Positions 1 to 11,305 of a stretch of 64,000 bases of DNA are shown piece after piece. This DNA is from Sindora glabra (lineage: Eukaryota > Streptophyta > Magnoliopsida > Fabales > Fabaceae). The position numbers and the translations under genes were made by a program. Location: NCBI GenBank assembly GCA_020226215.1, contig CM035227.1, positions 21,207,866-21,271,865 on the forward strand, written 5' to 3'. Positions within the stretch are counted from its first letter, which is position 1. Each line of letters opens with the position of its first letter. The notes under the pieces were generated by a model. The model had not been told where the DNA came from and searched no databases. It saw only the letters and a list, made by a program, of their open reading frames with translations.

Positions 1-732
1 TTTGAGATTTTTTTTAATGAAGGGGTAAAGTAGAAAAAAAAAAAAAGACCTTGCACTCTTAGCATGCATGGATAGTTACTCTAATCTAAAATTAAATAAT
101 TTAAGTCTTTTAGGTGTACATTTAAGATTATGAACCCTTTCTAATTATATATGGTAAGGCAATTAATGCAAGCATTTCCTTCTTTTTAAGTAGGAAAATT
201 TTTAATTGTTTAATCATTTTTAATAATTAAAAAATATACAAATTACCTAAAACCCCTTAATCTTGACTAATTTTACCTATTTAGAGTTTAGGCTTACCTT
301 AAGCTTATGTGGGTAAGCCCATGCCTTGCCTAAAGTAATTATACATGAGATAGTTGCATATGCACTTTTAATGGTTTAATCATTTTTAATAATTAAAAAA
401 TATATAAATTACTTATGATCTCATGATCCCGATTAATTTTACTCATTTAGGGCTCGAAATTACTTCAACCCACCTAATTTTTTATGCTTGAAAAGAAATC
501 ATAATATTATGTTATCTTATTCTCTTTTATTTTTATTTGAGATTTTTTTTAAGGGTTAAAGTGAAAAAAAAAGACCTTACATTCTAAGCATGCATGGGAT
601 AGTTACTCCAATCTAATTTAAGTCTATTAGGTGTCTATTTAGGATTGTGAGCCCCAAGTCATGTTTCTAAGTATATATAATAAGGCAGTTATTGCTAGCA
701 TTCCCTTCTTTCTAAGTAGGAAAAAATTTAAC
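1..732. repeat. Diverged tandem duplication at the left window edge
   Basis: A block beginning TTTGAGATTTTTTTT at position 1 recurs at about 537, sharing an A-rich run, GCATGCATGG (62 and 588, offset 526), TAGTTACTC and a closing TTCTAAGTAGGAAA-type stretch. Between the copies a second unit containing GTTTAATCATTTTTAATAAT occurs at 208 and 374 (offset 166). No coding potential is visible. It may be the end of a larger repeat array cut by the window edge; no transposon termini were recognised. Confidence 0.6.
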
Positions 733-2220
733 CTATCGATTTCAGTTTAACAGTAGTTTGCATTATTGGAAAAAGGTCATAAAAATGAAGATTTCTCATT
801 CAAAGATGTTAAAATCTCCATTAAACATTTAGAGTTTAACTCCAATTCAACTTTCCACAAATCTAATTGCCCAGTTAAGGTGAAACTTTGAATAGCACCC
901 TAACACTCCACACTAAGAGAAAAATAAATGCTCAAATCGTAACCTTTTGCTATTGTCAATGACCAATTAAAGATTAAGAGAAATCGAAAGTTTATAATTA
1001 ATTTTTAAATCTCTTTATTAATAATTATTTTGCATTTATTTTCTAAAATTTAAATAAAAATATAATCGGAGTCAAAACTTAGCCATTTATTTTTTCTTCT
1101 TTTTCCTTTTCCCGTATTCTCTTCCATTTTCTTTCCACATATTTCTCCTCCTAATTGTCGATCCTCCCTAACCCTAGCAACTCCAAAACTTTTGGTAAGC
1201 TAAGCCTTGCTCCTACCGTCACTTCGACTTCTTCAAGACCAACGGAATCATGTTGCAATTACCTTCAATACTAATATGTTTGGAAGTTGAGAATGGTGGT
1301 GAAGGAAGTACAGTAGGAGAAGGTAAAAGAAAAGGAAGAAAAATTGACTATTGATAAGTTTATAATGATACATAGTTTATATATTTATATTAGATAATAC
1401 AGTGGCATATTTTTATTTTCTGGTGTATTTTTGTATTTAATTATTAAATTCTTTTTGTAAGAAATGAAATGGCAAAAGTTTAATTATGAATAAATATATA
1501 TATATATGATATATTTAATAGTTTTTGAAGAATAAAGTAGCGTTGTCCATTGGTCGGAAACTTTCGATTTCAGGCCTATAATTATCCGACTGTTGAGCAA
1601 CGGATAAAGCAATAACAGACTTGCCACAAGCTGATTTATTTATTCCAATCAACATAAATTGATTATCTAATTTCTCAAAGTATTGTGTTGATTACCCACT
1701 TAACTTGCTTTTCAACTAAAGTCGCAAATTATAATCAGAGATTCACAGTAGAAACACTCATACAGAAATGCAGAACAATGACAAATCACTTCGCAAATAT
1801 TAAGGAAAATAAAAATATACAAGTGAAATATAAAATTGAAAAAAAAAAGTTGTTCACCTTAGTTTTGTGGTTTACCTCTTTGAAGCTTGAAGTAACTAAC
1901 AATAACCATGGAAACACAAAGTCACGCTCCCAAATTTGAAGAGTGTACAAATATTGAGAATTGAGAGAAGATAAAAAAAAGAAATATTGAGAATGATGAT
2001 GAAACCGAATGAAGAATTCCTTCTGAGTAATAGGAGTGAAGGAGAATAGCTAGCCCTAGCCATTTGAGGGCAGCAGATGGCTATTGATGGGACAAGGGAC
2101 TGAGAGTGGGTCAATTGGTCTGCTATTTGCGTATGAAACTGAAAGCTCTTTACTTTGTTAGATATTTTTTTCTTTATTGTTGTTACTTATGCTAGACATT
2201 TTAGTTGTTGCCTAATGCCT
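733..2220. other. No gene recognised
   Basis: AT-rich intergenic DNA. The only open frames are short, begin at non-ATG codons or have low-complexity translations, and none resembles a known family. I see no convincing promoter, RNA gene or transposon end. Confidence 0.5.
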
Positions 2221-2229
2221 TGTCTCGCT

Positions 2230-2445
2230 CTTAAATTTGGTCCTTGACTTACTTTTTGAGCCGGTCAGATATAATTTATGTTGGCTTAAAATTTTAAGTT
2301 CAATTAACTCGTTAAAAATTAAATTCTAAAGCTCATCTTAACCGTTACAATTCATTAATCATTTTTCAACCGGCCCAAATCACTCATTTAATTATTGGGT
2401 CAGTCGGTTTGGGCCGGTTCAATAAAATTTGGACAGCCCTAGAAT
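2230..2445. repeat. Possible MITE end with a GC-rich hairpin
   Basis: AACCGGCCCAAA at 2368-2379 is repeated as its exact reverse complement TTTGGGCCGGTT at 2408-2419, a 12-bp perfect stem around a 28-nt loop. It is followed by GGACAGCCCTAG; read on the minus strand this is CTAGGGCTGTCC, a sequence often seen at the edge of plant hAT-like or unclassified repeats. The partner terminus was not found, so the class and boundaries are uncertain. Confidence 0.35.
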
Positions 2446-3572
2446 AAAGGAGGAAAAGAAAAAACTTAAACAAAAATTGCGGCATGTGGATAATTGTTTA
2501 GATGGCTAAAAGAGGATTCTTCTTTTCTCTGTTTAAAGGTTTAAAAAATTCCTTAAAATCCTCAAATTTAAACGAATATAAAAATAGAAATTAAGAAAAT
2601 GCGTTAGCAGATTCTCAAAATTTTCCCTATAATATAATATTCACCGAAAGATGAACTTAAACTTCAAAATTTTTATATTTACTATATCAAATTTTATAAG
2701 TTTACACCCCCGTTCAAACGACAAATTTTTTATTTAAATTTGAAATTCAACTTGACATCTTGCTATGGACATATCAGGAAACATTTCTTCCCCTTCAAAG
2801 TTCCGTTCCTTCGTAAGGTCCAAACACACTCACAGAATATATACATTTAAAAAAAGAGAGGAAAAGTATAATTGACAACTGGAGGTGCCGTACCCTTTTA
2901 GCAAGTTCAATATCATTTCAGAGGCAGAAAAGGATCAATATTCGTCCCATCTATTCTTTCTGTCTTATTCCTTTGGATCTTTGCTAATTGGCCAATGCAC
3001 TGGCATGCAGCACAGATGACAAATGCATGTACACGTTTTTAACAAAGCACTGAATCAAAAGAAGTGAAGAATCACAACCACAATTGTAAAGGACTCATAG
3101 CAGTGCAGTAGATGGTGGGTCATTTCAAGCTTCAAAAACAAGAAATTCTGCAATTTAAAAAGAAAAAAAAAACTTAAAAATTCTGGAATTAGCATGAAAG
3201 CAATAAGAAGCATAACTCCACTTTTGCATCTAAGATAACAACTCTCAGAACATTCTGATCAATATTGTCAAGTTTCTTCACTACTTTATATACTTACATA
3301 TAGTGTATGGATAGACTAGTGCACAGCATTGAGAAAAAGAAAGTCCTAAACTTCCAATTAATGAATAAGCAAAGTAAAATTTTCCAGAAGAAAACATCAC
3401 GCCCCAATCCGCACAACTGCTCGACAACTATTTGCAAAAATGCATTAAAGACAACAATATTCTCCACAATGCTACTAAATCTCAAAGCCCTCTTTGCTCA
3501 CTTAGCTTCTAACTACAAGTATTCAACCTCTTTAGGAATAAACAAAGGAACCCAGACCATCAAACCAGGGCC
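2446..3572. other. Intergenic, includes the 3' flank of the CLE gene
   Basis: No gene is visible. The part nearest 3572 should contain the 3' UTR of the minus-strand CLE gene. Short frames on both strands have no recognisable domains. Confidence 0.4.
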
Positions 3573-3842
3573 TCAACGATTGTGAAGAGGATCCGATGCG
3601 TTTGGAATTCTTCTTTTGCCTGAGAAAAAGGTATCAAATGTCTGCTTCGAACGTTGGTGTCCCAGCTTCTGCCTCTGTGGTTGTTTTTGCTTCTCTAGCA
3701 TGCCTGGCGGCCGCTGGTTGCCTGGTCCAACGTTAACCGGAGAGTACTCTTCCTTTTCTCCGGAGACGAGGATGAACGTGAGAAATACAAAAAGCATCAG
3801 CCTTTGGACCCACCCCACCAGCGAGAACTGCTGAAATTGCAT
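3573..3842 (-). CDS. CLE: CLE-family secreted peptide precursor
   Basis: An intronless frame of 89 residues. Residues about 1-28 contain a hydrophobic stretch (LMLFVFLTFILV) typical of a signal peptide. A basic, Gln- and Lys-rich variable region follows, and the protein ends in a CLE motif at residues 77-88, RRIPNASDPLHN, with one more Arg at the end. Layout and length match CLAVATA3/ESR-related prohormones, which are secreted, cleaved to 12-13 residues and perceived by leucine-rich-repeat receptor kinases. Arg1, Pro4, Asp8, Pro9, His11 and Asn12 of the motif are present. Gly6 and Pro7 of the common consensus are replaced by Ala and Ser. The Met at 3842 is the first in frame and precedes the signal sequence. 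I cannot assign the exact CLE subclass; CLE43-like is a guess. The family call is firm and the function is inferred. Confidence 0.85.
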   Translation of the reverse strand: MQFQQFSLVGWVQRLMLFVFLTFILVSGEKEEYSPVNVGPGNQRPPGMLEKQKQPQRQKLGHQRSKQTFDTFFSGKRRIPNASDPLHNR

Positions 3843-3888
3843 ACTGCTGCTGCCTTATGAAGACAGAGAGAGGATGAGGAGCGATGTG

Positions 3889-3895
3889 TATATAT
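3889..3895 (-). promoter_or_regulatory. TATA box candidate for the CLE gene
   Basis: Read on the minus strand the sequence is CCAATATATACACA, an ATATATA core about 47 bp upstream of the CLE start codon. This leaves room for a very short 5' leader. It is a motif match only. Confidence 0.4.
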
Positions 3896-3899
3896 TGGG

Positions 3900-6800
3900 T
3901 GGAGACTGGAGAGAGGTGGTCCAAAAAGTTGCAGCATTTAAAAAGCCTGGGGTAGAAAAGCCAAATGATTAACACAGTTAAATCTTTTATCCTCAGGTGC
4001 CCACCTAGACTAGTTGTTTATTTTGCACAGTCTAAACATATGTGTAGAATTAATCATCCCACTCCATCCGAATCAATTTAACTTTGATTTAAAATTTAGG
4101 ATTAAAATTTAATATATAAATTATTTTTATATCATTATTAATTCCTATATTATTATATTAATAAAAAATTATTAAAAAATTTAATTATTAATATCTTTTA
4201 ATAATGTCTATTTTACTTATTTGCTAATAATATAAGATAATAATGCATCAATATAAACTCTAAAATCTATTTCATTTTCCAAAAAATAAAAAATAAAACT
4301 TTCTTATTTGAATCAATTGAATTAAACTCCTAAATATTTAACTCGATGTAATAGTTTGTTTTGTGAAAGCAAATGAAATAAAATGTCAAGTAAATAAATT
4401 TAAATAACAATGAAATAATTTGTTTAAAAAAACGATTCAAATTTATTCAATCCGAATATTTTGTAATAATTATTTTTTAAAACAATTTTTATATTATATT
4501 TTATCAAATAGTATAAATTTAAATCAAGTACACCATAGACAACAAAAAAAATAAACATAATTATTAGACTAGAGGTAAATAGGCTTTTTGTTCGGCAGCT
4601 TAGAAGGAGAGAAAGTAAATGTTACGGGGGGTTGATTGCTTAAGTAAACCCTGCGAGTGCAAACAAGGGCACATCTCCCGAGAGGACTCTTTCTGCTTTT
4701 GCTTTAAATTATTCTTTGTGTTTCACGAGAAGGCTTTATCTCCGTCCCAGTACTTGCGATTTAGTTCCAGCTTTCAATCCCCAAATAAGGGTCGTTCCAA
4801 GTCCAATCTATGGCATTTTGCATTCAGATTTTGGCTTCTGTGCTTTTTAACTTTTGCCCTTGTCCGAACCTCCCTCGTCTTCTTTTGAAAGCAGTCAATC
4901 TTCTTTTTATAGCTTTCTGCTATGCTCGGGATAATCCCCGCCTTGTCGCCAGAAATTTGCAAGTTTCTCCCATCATTCATGTTTGTTTCCATTTATTGTT
5001 GTTTTGGCCTGGATGCCCGATCTCCAACATCATAATTTTCTATAAAATATTATAATTTATATTATATAAATTTAACATTTAAAAAGTATACTAATTGTAA
5101 TTTTATTCACCATAACTGTAAGACCAGAAATTCTTTGAAAATATATAAAACAGCACATCATTTAGGAATTTCTAGTGACAAAAATTACCATGTCATTACA
5201 TTAAAAAAATATTACGGATATTTCTTTATAATTTTAATATTTAAAAAATTAAAAATTTTAAAAAAATTTAATATATATAAATCTCATAAAATTAATTATT
5301 ATTTTTTAGCAAACGTTATTGAGTGGTCAAGTCATGCGCACGACTAATCAGCTAAGGTGGGGTTTTATAAAATGACCGCTGAGTAAATGACTTAGTTGTG
5401 GGTAGCAAAACATGGAAGTGTACAGGGGTTTTTCGACAATTTGACCTTTTAGTGTGTTTCCGAGACGGGTGGTGTCTTGCCTCCTATCCTCCTTAATTAT
5501 AAAACTATGAATCATAGCAGCAGCCTTTTTCTCTTACTTCCTTATCCTGCTGCTTTCTATACTAATATCAAATTTCCACTTTATAAGGAAACCGCATGAG
5601 TGTGTTCATCCATATCATAATGCTGCCGCCCCCATTGAAAATTCCTTGAATTTGACTCTCCTACTAAATATTTATATTAAATTTTAATTATTTTTGGGTC
5701 AAATATTGGCACAACCAAAGAGAAATATTTCTAATTTAGTATTAAAAATTTTAATACTTTTTTTTAATATTTTGACAAATAAATAAATTATTCTTTAAAT
5801 TTTAAGAATCACTTAAAATAGTTTACATGTTAAAATACAAATAGAAGTAAGATCAAAAATATTTTCCATGGCACCTAAAATGAGAAGCACTGAGATAATT
5901 AGGTCATGTTACATTAATATGTATATCAAGTGGTAAGCATGAAAGTAGGGAATAAATTCCTTCTGTCATTTTCCCTTCTCTTTCTCTTATTTAGGAGTTA
6001 CTTTTTTTTTTCAGTTTTTTTTCTTGCCAATTTTCTTTCTCATTCCTCTATTTAGGTGCTTCTCCCCCGGAGCAATTGAAATGAGTTAAAGTTTACAAAT
6101 CAGCTCATTAGTGGCCACGGACCTTGAAGTATTCAATCTTCAAATTTTTATATATTTTTTTTAATTTTTATAGAGACTTACATTCTTAATCCATATAAAA
6201 TTATAGTCTCTTTTTTCATTTTTAATTATCTAAGAATGTGTTATGAATAATTTATAAAGAATATTTTTACTTTGTAAGTATTTTATAACTTATATTTTAT
6301 AGAGATAATATTTTTTTAAAGTTATATATAAATTTACAATGTTTGACTTATTTATGAAGAGATATAATGTACTTTTGAATAATTTTAAATTTTTATTATT
6401 TAAAAAATTAAAAATTTTAAAAAATTATTTTTAAAAAAAATGCTTGCGAAAATTGGACTAAAACATCCAATATGAAAATCTGTGTATGACATGAATGAAC
6501 CCGACCTGACCCATTTAATATATAATTGGCGGGCCGATTCAATCCAGCCCATCCTTTTACTAGTTCTATCCTCTACTAATGGATATCTCAAAATCCTACA
6601 ACACAGAAACACAAGATCTTAGGCCCAAAATTTTTGCCCGAGAAAAAAACCAGGGCTTGTAAAAGCTAGTCCAATCAATTAGTCCGATTAAGTTGGGCCC
6701 AGATGGACTTGTAGACACCTAGAGGCAAGAATACCCCTACCTGTTGAAGGTCTGTCTGCACCGTCACTGCTCCATTGTGAGAACCGGAGGAAATGGTTAT

Positions 6801-7343
6801 ATACAATTACAAATCCACGTAAATTTACAAATTTCACAAAATTATTGATTCCGGACCCTTTTCATTGTAAAATGAAAATTGTGACTTTCACGCATACTTT
6901 TGTGGAACCTCGTGTATTTGCGAAAGAAATAAGTCTGAATGACACTATCAATCAGATACTATGTATTTAACTTGCATTATATGTATATACAGTTATAAAA
7001 TTGGCTGTACATAGTAATTGTGGAGCAGCACCACTTTTATAAATTAGATCAACTGATTAGGGAGAAAAATTATATAACATCCCTCTAGGAGAAAAAACTG
7101 CTATAATATGGACTTCTTCCAAAGACTACTCATAAAAGGATTGAAACCAAAAGCCAATCATGACTAGTGAGATTTACATCTACAATATATATGCCAAAGC
7201 CATACACAAAATCGAAGTGGGGCCAACGTTCACGTCAACCTTAGCATTTTGCAGCAAGCTCTCCAATGAGCATCATCGGCCCTTGCATCTAAAAGGCTCA
7301 TCCTATACCATAGGTAACCATTTTCTAACCCACTGGCCAGCAT
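3900..7343. other. Gene-poor interval with two less AT-rich islands
   Basis: No recognisable gene. Two stretches, about 4600-5050 and 5340-5530, are clearly less AT-rich than their surroundings. The first has overlapping frames on both strands (an 89-residue plus-strand frame at 4619-4888 is the longest) but no known domain. They could be leader exons, non-coding RNA or old transposon pieces. The right end, about 7000-7343, is probably the 3' UTR of the first cyclin gene. Confidence 0.4.
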
Positions 7344-9910
7344 TCAAAATGCCGAGTCTTTGTTGCCTAAGCATGTCTCTCTATCCTCAAAATAAGGCCG
7401 AGGAATCTCTGGAGGAGAAGGCGTCAATGCCACACATTTGAACTGTTTTGACATGAACCGATGTGATTGGAAGACAACTCTTCAGAATGATAAGTGAAAT
7501 TAAAATCTTGAAAGCCTTTCACTTTATCTTATGAAAAAGAAAATTTATACTCAATAAACAAATGGCAGACAGAGCTGCAAGAATATTACCTCATGCTGCC
7601 TGTATTTCTCTCTTGCAGATTTCCAGGAACCCCCTCTCCTACTGAGATACAAGTCGTGTATGATCAGAACACATTCTTTCATGTCAGCTGCTTTATATCC
7701 AGTGTGTTTAACGAGGGTGCAATTCTGAAAAGTGTATCTTGCTCAGTTATTGCCTCCGGCAATTTATATCGAAGACAAGTTTACAAGAAGAGCACATTAC
7801 CCATGGATGAAGCTGTGGGCTTAACATGAATCTTGCAAGAAATATGACAGATGCGGCCACCAAAGAAGGCAAGAATTTTACACAATTATAATCCAACAAA
7901 CTGAGTTCAGCAAGATAGTGGCTAAGGAACTCAAACCGCAGGTTAGAAATCTGTACCAGGACAAAAGCGAGTATTAGTTGTGTCCATTAATGAATCTGTC
8001 ATGTTTGACACACCCTGGAAGGGACAAAGCGTAGCAGTGTGCAAATAACAGGGGAATAACCAGAAATTATCAAGTTCTCTATTCAAAATCTGAATAAAAA
8101 TCTCCTTTTGGAAATTTATCATTATATAGAAATGATTGTTACTATTCATGTTCAATTTTTAGACTTCAAATATTTGCTTCAAACAGGTTGAAACATGAGC
8201 TAGCCTACCTTGAGACACTCCTGAGGAACTGCAGAGAATCTTCTGCAAAAATAGGGAAAAAAGGTGATGAACCAATAGGGTAGCAAACTGCAAAACTAAA
8301 TATTCGGAATATTCATTACAACAAGAAGTTTAGAGTTTCTTAAAACAAACATGCCTTAGAAAAGTCTTGACTGTAGGGTTACCCAATTCAAATTTCAAGG
8401 ACTTCAGTATATCAGCTTCCATCTCCAAAACCTATAGAATCAATGTGAAGAATTGATAAATGCAAAAACTATATGCGGTAAAGGAATCAGACCAAAATAT
8501 AAAAACCTGATCCTTGGTGTATGTGTTATCTGTAATGTAGCAAAAATCATCCACTTCAGGAGGCTTGATCTCCTGATACTTTCTATTTGGCACAATAAAA
8601 ATCAAAAGTTGTAAGCAAGAAGACAAACCAGATGAGGAGAGAAGACAAATTCATATCCAAATTCAGTATTTGAACACTCACGAAGCAATTAGCATGGAAG
8701 AAACACCGAGTAATTGCAGCTTCTGCCGGTTTAGAGCATTCAATGATAGATATCTATCAATATAAGAAACAGAAAGATAAAGAGTATCTGAAACAAGCCT
8801 GTAATCCTCGGCAACTCCCACCAACCAATCCACCAGAATACCCCTCATACTAGCATTAATGTCCTTCTGAACTTTCTGGATATAGTCAGGTGATGGTCTT
8901 CTACTTGGATTTACCTGATTTAGAAATATCCAATAAGACAGAAATGAAAAAAAGACATAATCTTGGTTCCCCCTCCCCCCTCCCTTTTTTTTTTTTCCCA
9001 AAAAGCCTTATAGTAATGCCCAGTAATGAAGTCAAATCCATATTTTGGACAGACCTATCGCAGGAAACATACCAGAATAATATTTCTACTGTCAACTGCT
9101 AAGCCTACCCATTTTACAGGAAAACTTAAACAAATATCAGAAATGAAACCGACCGTAGAGAATGGTTGCATTAGTTCTGGCCTGCTAAAATTCTGGAGGC
9201 GACAAGGGCCTCAAATATAAGTCAGAAGACCATAAAAAAATGTTGGTTATAACACAAGAACAGTCTCATTATTCACTACTGAATAAATTGCAATTCTTTC
9301 CTTTAGAGATTAAAATCTACAAAAACCACAAAAACTCGATGTTTCTGCCTTCCACTAAACTAATTTTTTTGTTCAGAGAAAGGCAAATGGTGAGGTAGCA
9401 AACAAGGCTTAATCCCAGTTCCTTTAAACTTCGATACATTGTGAAAAACCAACACTTCTAATAGCAACAAAACTTTACAATAACAACTTTTACCATTCTG
9501 GTTGCAAGACCCAGCAGCACCCCTTTCTAGCCATAAACCATTTCTTTATACAAAAAAAAAAATGGAAAAGAGAAAGCAGAAAGGGAGCAAAAAGAATCAC
9601 TGCCTCCTACCTCCATCTTTCGAAGATACTCATCAATGTCAGAAACGTAAGGCCCACATAGCTGGGGATCTTCTACCTTTGCATCTACGTCCTGGGGCTT
9701 CGCCGGTGCTACAATTTTTCTGGCATTCCGATTGACTCCATTACCTTTCTCCTTTTGCAACTCTGGATTCTTCGGAACGACATTTGACAAGTTGGTAAGC
9801 TCTCCCAACGCCACGCGCTTCTTGGTTGGGACTTGCAGCTCAGCAATGGCAGCTGCAGCCCTCTTCTTTGCAGCACGCGTCATGCGAGTGCACTTCTCTT
9901 GCTCCGACAT
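7344..9910 (-). CDS. CYCA3: A3-type cyclin, downstream tandem copy (367 aa)
   Basis: Eight exons on the minus strand: 9910-9611, 8914-8682, 8582-8507, 8431-8355, 8242-8209, 7950-7801, 7724-7590 and 7442-7344, giving 367 residues with phases agreeing at every junction. Residues 32-40 (RVALGELTN) form an RxxLxxLxN destruction box, the signal for APC/C-driven turnover. The N-terminal cyclin box begins near residue 105 and contains MRGILVDWLV and SYIDRYLS; the C-terminal cyclin fold follows from about 241. A-type cyclins activate CDKs in S and G2 phase in the nucleus, and A3 members act around G1/S. Oddities: Gly133 replaces the Glu that is nearly invariant in DWLVEV, KYQE replaces KYEE, and intron 4 has a GC donor (AAG then GCATGT). 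MSEQ (9910) is chosen over upstream in-frame starts because family N-termini are short. The nearest E2F-like sequence upstream, TTTCCCGT, is one base off consensus. Confidence 0.88.
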
Positions 9911-11305
9911 AGAGATGATGGTCGAATTCGAGGAATGAGAAAGAGCGCAGTGTAGATTAAAGGGTTTATTGGAATGGATGCTGTTTGAAATTTTTCCCGT
10001 TCGAAATGAATCCTTAAAGACCTCAACCATGAATTGAGCTCGCTCTTGTACTAGTGGTTGGGTGAATTGCACCCTTTTATTCCCCTCAATACTAGGATCA
10101 GATTTTCCCTCTTTTTCCTTAATATGAAATTTTTTTGAAACGCTGGAATTTAAAAAATTTGTTATTTAGGCCCAATTTTGGAAAATGCATCACACGGACC
10201 GTAGTTTGTCTGTCCTACAATTCTCAGAGAAAAGTTTCCATTAATCATTGTTACTCCCCATGTCGTCCAAGGTCCGAATGTAACAAAATTGGCAATATGG
10301 ATCATCTTAACTTAAAAAGGAATTTGGGAGTGTAAATTTAAGAAAGAAATTAAAAAAAAAAAAAAACGTTCGCATAAAACTAGCAAATTTCAATAAAAGA
10401 AATAATGAAAATTTAGATCTTAAAATTAGTAAATTTGTACTATTATTATTAGTATCATTTACTTAATTTCATTCGGTGGAATTGTTTGGATACTTTACAA
10501 AGGTGAAACAACACCATTTTAGTGCGAAGCTATTTTTCTATTCTAATGTGATTAAATAACCAACAACCCAACACACACATGGTTTGCTTCAAGAACCAAA
10601 AACTATATTGATAATTCATAATCATAATTCATTTGAAGGAAAAGAAAATTGATACAAGTACAGGTTTTTTTCTTTTTTGTTTTTACCACGAAGTTTCATT
10701 TTATCTTGAAACATGAGGAAGTGAACACTGAATTGGCTTAAAAGAACATCAATTTATATTATTTATCATTTATCAATATTCAACACACAAAAGAGCTTCC
10801 CTAGACACAATCATGAAATGAATGTGAAAGCAAGTGGCAAACAGCAGCATCAATAATTTTGGAATAGCTCCTGCACCACTGGTTGAAATTGCACCTCCTC
10901 CAAAGGGGTAGCAATCCCACGGGGAACATATGGACAAGGGTCTTTATAAATTGAAAGCCAGTTCGGTTAGGTAGTTCTCAGCAGCACGGAAACATTCTAT
11001 CTTATACACCTTAAGAGCCCTTCAAGCAAATCTCAGACTTCAAGCTCCTTCAGAAAAGAACTTATCAAACCAATAACTGAGGATCTGGCAATCATGTGCG
11101 TGGCCAAATTATCTTCGAAATGTCTTCAAGACAGCTTCAGCAGATAGGCCAATTACCACTTGCCATATAACCTCCAAAAAATCACATCCATACCAGTTTC
11201 TGATGCAAAAGATACTGCTGATAATTTTGATACTAGTTGCTCTGCCCTCATCAGAGAATTCATTATCATTCCAAGACCAAATCCCTCCATAATATTATCT
11301 TTCCA
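9911..11305. other. Intergenic spacer between the two cyclin genes
   Basis: This holds the 5' flank of the downstream cyclin (about 9911-10130), an AT-rich middle, and about 10850-11305, which is less AT-rich and is probably the 3' UTR of the upstream cyclin. No additional gene was recognised. Confidence 0.45.

Noticed and set aside
3616..3834. Plus-strand frame overlapping the CLE gene
   Set aside because: It is a shadow of the CLE coding frame on the other strand, without family resemblance.
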